64,000 nucleotides of DNA, taken from positions 1 to 64,000 of the forward strand of contig CAYVUV010000404.1 of the NCBI GenBank assembly GCA_964455095.1, written 5' to 3'. Below the pieces are notes generated by a model. That model made no database searches, was not told the DNA's origin, and saw only the letters and a program-made list of their open reading frames with translations. A program made the position numbers and the translations under genes. Below, in pieces: positions 1-6,467 of this stretch (positions within the stretch are counted from its first letter, which is position 1; every line of letters begins with the position of its first letter). The DNA comes from CAYVUV01 sp964455095 (lineage in GTDB: Bacteria; Desulfobacterota; Binatia; HRBIN30; CADEER01).

Positions 1-36
1 GGGGTGACCCTTCAGCGCCACCGCCCCTCGCCCGCC

Positions 37-1197
37 TCATGTGAGGTCGGTCACTGGCAGCGCGCGGTGGCCGTTGGGGAGAGGGAAAGCATTCGGCGCA
101 CGACACACAACCGCGCCGCCCACCGCTCGTGACGTCCCCAAGACCGAACGAACAAAGTCCAGGTTGACTGCATCGCTGGCGGCGGGCAGCTCGGTCCACT
201 TCGCCTCGAAGAGCTCCAGCCGTCCACCGACCTCGACGACAAAGTCCACCTCGCGCGTGCGGTCGCGCCAGAAGAAAAGGCTGCCGGTGCGCCCGGCGCG
301 GCGCTCGCGGTGCCGCAATTGGGCGAACACGAATGTTTCCCAGACCGCGCCGACCGCTGGCGATTGCCTCAGGGCCGCGACGGAGTGGATGTTGAGCAGT
401 GCACACAGCAACCCGGTGTCTGCCAGGTACAACTTGGGGCTCTTGATGATGGACTTGGTTCGGTTGGAGAAATACGGCTCGAGCAACACGACCTGTCCCG
501 AAGCTTCCAGGACGGACAGCCATTGGTTGGCGGTGGAAGGAGCAATACCCACGTCGCGCGCCAGGTCGGCTTTGTTGAGGAGGTTGGCGGAGCGCAGTGC
601 GCAGGCACGCAGGAAGCGCTCGAAGTCGCGCAGGCTGCCGACGTTGGCGAGCGAGCGGACGTCGCGTTCCAGATAGGTGGCCAAATAGGAGTTGTAGAAG
701 GCGACGCGGTCGATGTCCGGGTTGGCGTGTAGTTCGGGGAACCCCCCGTGCACGACCGCGTCTTCGACGCTGGTGCGCGGCAACGCGCCGTGGATCTCCG
801 CGAACGACAGGGTCTCCAGCTCAACGATGTCTGCCCGGCCCGCGAGGGACTCGGAGACCCCTTTCATCAACGTGAACCGCTGCGAGCCGGTGAGCAGGAA
901 CTGCCCGTTGCGCTTGCGAGCGGCGTCGACGCTGACCTTCAGGTGGCGGAAGAGCGCGGGGGCATACTGCACCTCATCGATGATGACGGGAGCGGGGTGA
1001 CGCGCGAGGAATGCCTGCGGCTCCTTCTCTGCCTGCTCTGCCTCGGTCGGCAGATCGAGGGACACGAAGGCGCGCTCCGGAAACAGTCGCCGCAACGTGG
1101 AGGTTTTTCCGGTTTGACGTGCGCCGGTCAGCACCACCACCGGCCGGGTGCGGTCCGAGCGCTGCAGGCGCGGTTCGATGTCGCGCGGAATCCACAT
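37..1197 (-). CDS. AAA ATPase with DUF4143 C-terminal domain
   Basis: Predicted cytoplasmic ATP-binding protein of the AAA_14/DUF4143 family, 386 aa. The Walker A motif GARQTGKT is at residues 25-32 and the Walker B VIIDEVQ at 71-77. A winged-helix-like segment lies near residues 200-245. The C-terminal DUF4143 region includes EVDFVVE and ELFEAKW, which resembles the restriction-endonuclease-like fold common at the end of this family. Members often behave as stand-alone accessory genes and their cellular role is poorly defined. I chose the ATG at 1197 (MWIPRDIEP) because family members begin with such a motif; a TTG at 1233 is the alternative. No Shine-Dalgarno is visible before 1197. The family call is firm, the function is not. 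Confidence 0.88.
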   Translation of the reverse strand: MWIPRDIEPRLQRSDRTRPVVVLTGARQTGKTSTLRRLFPERAFVSLDLPTEAEQAEKEPQAFLARHPAPVIIDEVQYAPALFRHLKVSVDAARKRNGQFLLTGSQRFTLMKGVSESLAGRADIVELETLSFAEIHGALPRTSVEDAVVHGGFPELHANPDIDRVAFYNSYLATYLERDVRSLANVGSLRDFERFLRACALRSANLLNKADLARDVGIAPSTANQWLSVLEASGQVVLLEPYFSNRTKSIIKSPKLYLADTGLLCALLNIHSVAALRQSPAVGAVWETFVFAQLRHRERRAGRTGSLFFWRDRTREVDFVVEVGGRLELFEAKWTELPAASDAVNLDFVRSVLGTSRAVGGAVVCRAPNAFPLPNGHRALPVTDLT

Positions 1198-1202
1198 GAC
1201 GC

Positions 1203-1233
1203 TATATATGCGATGAGATCGGATATTTTGCAA
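1203..1233 (-). promoter_or_regulatory. Possible promoter for the AAA/DUF4143 gene
   Basis: On the minus strand a TATATA box (1208-1203) sits about 19 bases downstream of TTGCAA, in an AT-rich patch that stands out from the GC-rich surroundings. Transcription from it would start at or next to the ATG at 1197, giving a leaderless message, which fits the missing Shine-Dalgarno. This is motif reading only. Confidence 0.25.
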
Positions 1234-1340
1234 TTCCTACGGGATGCGAGCGAGGACTTGCGCCTTGCGGCAGAGGTGAAGACCGATCCCCTCCGGTCTC
1301 GGCTGGACTCATGCCGGCAAGTCCGTCACTAAGACTGCGT

Positions 1341-1946
1341 ATGACCACCCGACTCATCCTCGTTCGCCATGCGCAAATCGAGGCGAATGTCACCAACCGG
1401 TGGCATGGGTCGACGGACGAGAGTCTTACTGATCAGGGACACGAAGAGGCGCGGCGCGTCGCGGCGTATCTCGCTCGGACACGTCCACAGGTCGAGGCCG
1501 TGTACACGAGCCCGGCAGAGCGGGCTCGCAATACGGCGACGCCGATTGCGACGGGGCTCGGGGTTCCGTTGATCGTTGACGCCGGACTCGCGGAGTACGC
1601 CATAGGAGTTCTGGAGGGCGAATCGTACGCCGACCTGGCCGCGCAGCATCGCTTCTTCGATCAGGCTGACGCGGACTTCGCCTGGGCGCCACCGGGGGGC
1701 GAGTCGCTGACCGACGTCGGGACGCGTATGGTCGCGACGCTGCGGAAGATCGCAGACGATCACCCCGGCGCCGAGATCGTCGTGGTCAGTCACGGCGCGG
1801 CCATCGCCATCGGGTTGTCCGTGCTGATGCACGACGGGCCGGGCGGGTGGCTGCGCTATCGGCTACACAACGCGAGCGTGAGCGAGCTCGTGCTCGATCC
1901 AGCGCCGCGGCTGTTGGCTTTGAACATCGTCGAACACCTCGAATAG
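1341..1946 (+). CDS. Histidine phosphatase family protein (phosphoglycerate mutase-like)
   Basis: A 201-aa enzyme of the histidine phosphatase (PGAM-like) superfamily, predicted cytoplasmic. The catalytic motif near the N-terminus reads LILVRHAQIEAN: the RH pair supplies the histidine that is phosphorylated, with Q in place of the usual G. Conserved LTDQGHEEA, YTSPAERARNTA and VVVSHGAAI segments follow in the expected order, the last holding the second active-site histidine. The length fits single-domain members such as CobC-like or phosphoserine-phosphatase-like enzymes, but the substrate cannot be told from sequence. The ATG at 1341 directly precedes the conserved beta strand. The gene is convergent with the tetR remnant. 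Codon use is like that of the neighbours. Confidence 0.9.
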   Translation: MTTRLILVRHAQIEANVTNRWHGSTDESLTDQGHEEARRVAAYLARTRPQVEAVYTSPAERARNTATPIATGLGVPLIVDAGLAEYAIGVLEGESYADLAAQHRFFDQADADFAWAPPGGESLTDVGTRMVATLRKIADDHPGAEIVVVSHGAAIAIGLSVLMHDGPGGWLRYRLHNASVSELVLDPAPRLLALNIVEHLE

Positions 1947-1960
1947 GGCGCGGTCCAGAC

Positions 1961-2280
1961 TCACGAACCGGCGAGCCCGCGCAGGATGATCGCCAGGCCG
2001 CGGCGGAACTCTTCGGCGGACGCAATGCGTCGGGCATGGGCGGCGGTGTTGGCGAGAAAAGGAAACTGCGCGCGCGGCAGTTCGGCGAGGTTGGCGGTGC
2101 CTTCGCCTGCAAGCGGGCCGAATGTTCGACCTGAACGGCGCTGACGACGTACTTCATGAGGGTGCGAAAGGCGATCGCGAGCTCTTTGCCGAGAAAACCG
2201 CCGTCGGCCAGCGCGGCGAGGACGGCCTCGCCCCATCGCAAAGAGCCCGCAGGCAGGGCCTTATCGTGAGGAGCAGGGCG
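1961..2280 (-). pseudogene. Remnant of a TetR-family regulator C-terminal domain, frameshifted
   Basis: Two overlapping minus-strand reading frames together resemble the ligand-binding C-terminal half of a TetR regulator. The first runs from about 2250 to 2120 and contains RWGEAVLAALADGGFLGKEL followed by a helix with AFRTLMKYVVSAVQVEHSA. The second runs from about 2116 to the stop at 1961 and ends LAIILRGLAGS. A frameshift near 2116-2121 separates them. No helix-turn-helix domain is present upstream; that space is occupied by the antitoxin gene on the other strand. I read this as a truncated, decayed gene. The family assignment rests on pattern only. Confidence 0.5.
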
Positions 2281-2366
2281 CGACCGCGCGGCGCGGCTTC
2301 TGTGGCATGGTGTCATTGACACCATCGAGGCCGAGCTGACAGGCTGCCCGCCAGAGGTGGACTGCG

Positions 2367-2636
2367 ATGCCACGATCAATGGAGTCATCGGCCAAGCGCC
2401 CACGAATCAGCGTCGACGTCGTTCCGGAGGTGCGCCGCCGTCTACGATTGGCGGCAGCGCGACGTGACGTCAGCGTTCGACAGTACGTGGTGGAGGCGAT
2501 CGAGGAACGCTTGCGTGAGGATCTGGGGGAGGAAGGTGAGGGGCTGCTAGCGCTAAACGCGAATGCGGACCCCCTGCTCGCCGAGCTGTGGGACAATCGC
2601 AAGGATGCCGCCTATGATCGCCTGCGGTCGCGGTGA
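2367..2636 (+). CDS. Ribbon-helix-helix-type antitoxin
   Basis: An 89-aa basic protein. Residues 11-52 (PRISVDVVPEVRRRLRLAAA, then a helix with SVRQYVVEAIEERL) match the strand-helix-helix plan of MetJ/Arc-type DNA-binding antitoxins. The C-terminal part (LLAELWDNRKDAAYDRL) resembles the toxin-binding tail of antitoxins that pair with MazF or PIN toxins. Its 3' end overlaps the start of a MazF/PemK-like reading frame at 2614, the usual translationally coupled arrangement. The ATG at 2367 follows GAGGTGG. It probably represses its own promoter together with the toxin. The partner toxin is frameshifted, so the pair may be inactive. Confidence 0.7.
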   Translation: MPRSMESSAKRPRISVDVVPEVRRRLRLAAARRDVSVRQYVVEAIEERLREDLGEEGEGLLALNANADPLLAELWDNRKDAAYDRLRSR

Positions 2637-2951
2637 CGTTGTCCTCGTCGGCTTCGTCTTCTCGGATGAGTCGGGACGCAAAGTACGTCCGGCCCTTGTG
2701 ATCAGTCCACCGGCATACCAGCGCGCGCGGAAGGGGATCATCGTGGCCGCAATCACCAGCAACGTACGACGACGGTTGTTGCCGATCATCTGTTGGTTGA
2801 CTGGAAGGCCGCGGGTCTCCTCTTCCCATCAATTGCCACGGCGATCATTAGAACGGTGAAGGAAACGATGGTCGATCGGAAGCTGGGCTCGCTTACCGGC
2901 GCGGATCTGCAGGCGGTAGAGCGGCAACTGCGACGTGCCCTCGGATTTTGA
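2614..2951 (+). pseudogene. MazF/PemK-like endoribonuclease toxin, frameshifted
   Basis: The N-terminal half in one frame reads RGDVVLVGFVFSDESG, then RKVRPALVISPP and IIVAAITSNVRRRLL, which is the typical MazF/PemK core. After about 2781-2784 the family sequence continues in another frame: DHLLVDWKAAGLLFPSIATA, then IIRTVKETMVDRKLGSL, with the stop at 2949-2951. A single missing base near 2783 would restore a 113-aa toxin. MazF toxins cleave mRNA at short motifs and are held inactive by the upstream antitoxin. The ATG at 2614 overlaps the antitoxin gene; 2605 is an alternative. Loss of the toxin frame could be real inactivation or a sequencing error. Confidence 0.72.
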
Positions 2952-3051
2952 GCCTCCGTGCCAGGCTTGAGCTCGCTGGTCGCACGGCCTGCCATGATAC
3001 TTGCGACCGCCGAGCCGGCCCGATGACCACACGCGTGAGAGCAAGGGAGCA

Positions 3052-3882
3052 ATGGACCTCGAAGATCGAACCATCCTCATCACTGGCGCCAACACCGGCA
3101 TCGGTCGCGCCACCGCGGTCGCCTTGGCAAAGCGCGGCGCCAAACTCTATCTGGCCGGCCGCTCCGAGGAGCGCCACCATGAGGTGCTCGCGGACACCCG
3201 CGCCGCTGGCAGCGCAGCGACCTACCTCCCCCTCGATCTCGGGGATCTGCGCTCCGTGCGCGCGTGCGCCAAACGTTTCCTCGCGCTCGGCGAGCCACTA
3301 CATGTCCTGCTGAACAACGCGGGGCTCGCCGGCTCCCCGGGTATAACGACCGACGGATTCGAGCGCGCCTTCGGCGTCAACTACCTGGGACATTTTCTCT
3401 TTACCGAACTGCTACTCGAGCGACTGAAGGACTCGGCGCCGGGTCGCATCGTCAATGTGGCAAGCGGCTCACACTACGGCGCCAAGAGTATCGATTGGGA
3501 CGCGCTGCGCCAGCCCACCAGGACGCGGACGGCAATCCAGGAGTACCAGGTCAGCAAGCTTTGCAATGTGCTGCACGCCAAACATCTCTCGACGCGTCTG
3601 AAGGGAAGCGGCGTGACGACCTACTCGCTGCATCCCGGCGTGATCGCCTCAGACGTCTGGCGCACCGTTCCGTGGGGCGTGCGTCATGTGATGCGGCTGT
3701 TCATGAAGTCCAACGAAGAAGGCGCCGCCACCTCCATCCACTGCGCCACATCAAAGGGAGCGGCTCGTGAGACCGGCCTCTACTACGACGAGTGCAAACC
3801 CAAAGAGCCCAGCCGCCTTGCGAACGACCCCGCGCTGGCGAAAGCGCTCCATAGCAAGAGCATCGAGTGGGTTGGACTATAG
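3052..3882 (+). CDS. Short-chain dehydrogenase/reductase (retinol dehydrogenase-like)
   Basis: A 276-aa NAD(P)-dependent oxidoreductase of the classical SDR family. The dinucleotide-binding TGANTGIG lies at residues 11-18, NNAG at 88-91 and the catalytic Y165-x3-K169 in EYQVSKLCN. The sequence resembles the retinol-dehydrogenase/protochlorophyllide-reductase-like SDR branch, including a FGVNYLGHFLFTELLL segment and a SLHPGVI segment. The substrate is unknown; in such genomes these enzymes often act on lipid or steroid alcohols. The ATG at 3052 follows AAGGGAGCA, a good ribosome-binding site. It is convergent with the lipoprotein gene ending at 3944. Confidence 0.9.
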   Translation: MDLEDRTILITGANTGIGRATAVALAKRGAKLYLAGRSEERHHEVLADTRAAGSAATYLPLDLGDLRSVRACAKRFLALGEPLHVLLNNAGLAGSPGITTDGFERAFGVNYLGHFLFTELLLERLKDSAPGRIVNVASGSHYGAKSIDWDALRQPTRTRTAIQEYQVSKLCNVLHAKHLSTRLKGSGVTTYSLHPGVIASDVWRTVPWGVRHVMRLFMKSNEEGAATSIHCATSKGAARETGLYYDECKPKEPSRLANDPALAKALHSKSIEWVGL

Positions 3883-3943
3883 ATGTGCGACCATGAGGAC
3901 TGGCGCCCTGCGTCGAAGTGGTGGAGGCGCAGTCGCCGAACGA

Positions 3944-5371
3944 CTAGTTCTTCCCCAAGAGGCCGATCTCGGCGAAGGTGCTGTAGTACGCCAGCAACAT
4001 CTCGCTGTGCGGCATATTCGCCGTCAGTTTTGGCGACATCATCGCGTCCGCCACATTCCCAGGGACGAGAGCCCACTGCCAGTGGTTGCCTTCGGCAACC
4101 GGACCCAGCACCTCGTAATCTCCCAGTGCTCCGCCCATCTGCTGGCTGGTGAGGCGCACCTGCATGTCGTTGTGCGGGTTCTTGGGTTCGACCCCGGCAA
4201 CGAAGGCGAAGAAGGGAGCATTGCTCGCCGGCAGGTTGGAGGGGTTGGTAATGATGGCGCGAAAGCCAGCATAGAGGGGGGTGCGGGGTAGGCGCGATCC
4301 CTCGCGATCCCAGAACTCCTGCGCGTACGAAGTGCCAAGAGACCGGATGCCCGCGATGCGATCGTGCAGCAGACCGCTCAGGGTCGTCTGCCCCGATCCC
4401 TCCTGGCGCAGCCATTCCTGCAACATCCCCGGCTGCCCACCCAGGCCGCCAAGCGCCTCGGCGGCCGCATCCAACGGCAGGGGCAGCGCCGAATGCCGCC
4501 ACAGCCAGTCGAACCAACCAGCGGGGCGAACGACGCGATAGAGCGCTTCGCCGACCTCCGAACCATGCGCGGGAACATCGAGGAAGGTGACGCTGCGCGT
4601 CCGGGCGGCGATCTGCGGATGTTCGACCAGGGCAGCCAACGCATTGAGGCCGCCCTGACTGTAACCGAACAGATGGATTCGCGCCGCGTCTGGATGCCGC
4701 GCCACCGTTTCCGCCACGCGCTCGGCGTTGCGCGAGGGCTCGACGAAGCTCAAGGTCTCGACGCGCTCGACGATCAGACACGGGAAGCGCGCGCGCAGAG
4801 CTCCCATCTGTTGCGCGAACTCATCGCGTGCCAGGACCCGCGCGACGCCCGGTAGCACCAGCACGAGATCGCGCTTCTCCTCATCGCAAAGGGTCGTGTC
4901 CGCCGGCGGCGGCAGCCAGATGTGTGCGATCGGGAACTGACTCGGTTGGTAGGAGGGGAAGTGGCGCCTCAGCACTTCGTCGACACGAGCGTCATATGCG
5001 GGTGGCTCGTCGCCGGTCAGTTGCGCCGCGGTGATGACATACCACGCGAGCAACGCTGTGATCCGCTCCCGCACATAGAATCGCACCGCGGGGTCCCATG
5101 GCTCGGAACTGCCGGATGCGAGACGAGTCGCGACTTGCGTCGCCACTTCGGCGCGCGCTGTTTTCAACGCCTCGCCCGCGGCAGCAGAATCGCTTACTTC
5201 GGTCTCGCGCAAGGCGGCGCACAGCGCATCTGTCCGGGTGCTCGGGCAGACGTCATCGAGGCTCGGCAGGGCTGCGGCTCGCACGAGCGAGACCTTGGCG
5301 CTGCCGGTCGTAGCCCCGCAGCCGCCCACGAACATGGCGACCACGGCGAAAAGTGCGATCAAGTGTTGCAC
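3944..5371 (-). CDS. Lipoprotein with alpha/beta-hydrolase fold
   Basis: A 475-aa predicted lipoprotein. Translation probably begins at the GTG at 5371, which follows GAGG and opens directly into a hydrophobic signal peptide ending in the lipobox VGGC. A helical region follows, then an alpha/beta-hydrolase-like domain: a LVLVLPGVARVLARDEF strand segment and a nucleophile elbow GYSQGG with its serine near residue 237. A late HW pair (GNHWQW) could hold the catalytic histidine. Likely activities are esterase or lipase, but the substrate is unknown. It is the last gene of a minus-strand series with the peptidoglycan-binding protein and phosphoesterase upstream, so an envelope role is likely. Confidence 0.72.
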   Translation of the reverse strand: MQHLIALFAVVAMFVGGCGATTGSAKVSLVRAAALPSLDDVCPSTRTDALCAALRETEVSDSAAAGEALKTARAEVATQVATRLASGSSEPWDPAVRFYVRERITALLAWYVITAAQLTGDEPPAYDARVDEVLRRHFPSYQPSQFPIAHIWLPPPADTTLCDEEKRDLVLVLPGVARVLARDEFAQQMGALRARFPCLIVERVETLSFVEPSRNAERVAETVARHPDAARIHLFGYSQGGLNALAALVEHPQIAARTRSVTFLDVPAHGSEVGEALYRVVRPAGWFDWLWRHSALPLPLDAAAEALGGLGGQPGMLQEWLRQEGSGQTTLSGLLHDRIAGIRSLGTSYAQEFWDREGSRLPRTPLYAGFRAIITNPSNLPASNAPFFAFVAGVEPKNPHNDMQVRLTSQQMGGALGDYEVLGPVAEGNHWQWALVPGNVADAMMSPKLTANMPHSEMLLAYYSTFAEIGLLGKN

Positions 5372-5501
5372 GTCGCCTCGAGGAAACCGACAACACGCTG
5401 CTCGGGCGCAGGGCCACCGCGGCCCGATCGAACTTGTGGGGTTCACTGCACCGGCTCTCATAGGAAAACGGGGCCTATCGAGAGGGCACCGCTCGGGCCG
5501 T

Positions 5502-6398
5502 TCACGTCAACTTACTGCCCTCGATCACGGTCGTCATGAACCGATAGCCATTGTTGACCATGTACCTGGGATCCGCCTTGACGATCTTCATAAACTCCCG
5601 ATGCCCGGACTTGGTGCGCCCGACGAGACAACCGGCGCTGGAGCGGCCGAGATCGTTGCGCGGCAGGTCGTATCCCCAGTGCTGGTTGATCGCGAAGCCG
5701 CTGCCGACGGCGGTACGATCGCCGCTACGAGAGAAATCCTGGTTGAGGTCGCGATACACGGTGATCTTGTCCACCTGGACGAGAGCCTCGTGCTCACCGG
5801 CCTGACCGGGATGATGCCTGCCCACCGTCCAAGCTTTGTACTGTCCAAACGCAATGCGCGCTGCTCCGTCGGGATTCATCGGATGGTTGGTCCAGAATCG
5901 GCCCGGTTCGGTCGTGCCCTCCCACGCCCCCAGGATCTCGACGCGCCCCGTCTTCATGAAGCGCAAGGCGAGCCGCGCATCGTTGAACTGGTTGGGTTCG
6001 TTGTCGTTGAGCGTTCCATCCGGATCTGCTCCCTCGACGTAGACGATGTTCACCGCCTCCGGATGTCGTGCCAGCCAGTACCCCTTCTCCTTCATGTACG
6101 AGGCGATGCGCGCCCCGAACTGGTTGCCCGGCTGGAAGGGCAAGAGAGTCAGCGCCGCGTCGTCGAGAAGGGCGGCGGCAGTCGCCCGGTCGAGCGGTCC
6201 GTTGGGATTCGTCTGGCTCAGCCGTTTGAACTCCCGCAATGCCCAGCGGGACACGGGCCCGAACTTGCCGTCCGCGGGCGGATCGAGCAGCCCGATCTCG
6301 GCGAGCCGCTCCTGGAGCTCGCGCGTCAACTCGCGATCGGTCGTGAGAGCCTCCAGCTCGATCGTTTGATTCGAATCTGCGATGTCCGAGATCTGCAT
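5502..6398 (-). CDS. Peptidoglycan-binding protein with YkuD-like catalytic signature
   Basis: A 298-aa protein. Residues about 20-75 (LQERLAEIGLLDPPADGKFG, then PVSRWALREFKRL) match the PG_binding_1 repeat. The C-terminal part contains H241-W-G and, 16 residues later, SSAGC257, reminiscent of the HxG...SxGC active site of L,D-transpeptidases (YkuD), though with SAGC instead of SHGC and otherwise divergent. No signal peptide is visible from the ATG at 6398, which follows a strong GGGAGG site; export, if any, would need another route. Two envelope-type genes flank it closely. Peptidoglycan binding is well supported; transpeptidase or hydrolase activity is inference. Confidence 0.68.
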   Translation of the reverse strand: MQISDIADSNQTIELEALTTDRELTRELQERLAEIGLLDPPADGKFGPVSRWALREFKRLSQTNPNGPLDRATAAALLDDAALTLLPFQPGNQFGARIASYMKEKGYWLARHPEAVNIVYVEGADPDGTLNDNEPNQFNDARLALRFMKTGRVEILGAWEGTTEPGRFWTNHPMNPDGAARIAFGQYKAWTVGRHHPGQAGEHEALVQVDKITVYRDLNQDFSRSGDRTAVGSGFAINQHWGYDLPRNDLGRSSAGCLVGRTKSGHREFMKIVKADPRYMVNNGYRFMTTVIEGSKLT

Positions 6399-6467
6399 TC
6401 CAATGACCTCCCGAGATTGGCGTGTCCTCACAAGAGCGCAAGGTGGCCGGAAGGGCCGCGTTGTATC

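Noticed and set aside
4180..4200. tRNA-like T-arm sequence (GGGTTCGACCCC).
   Set aside because: No acceptor stem, D-arm or anticodon arm can be folded around it, and it lies inside a coding gene.
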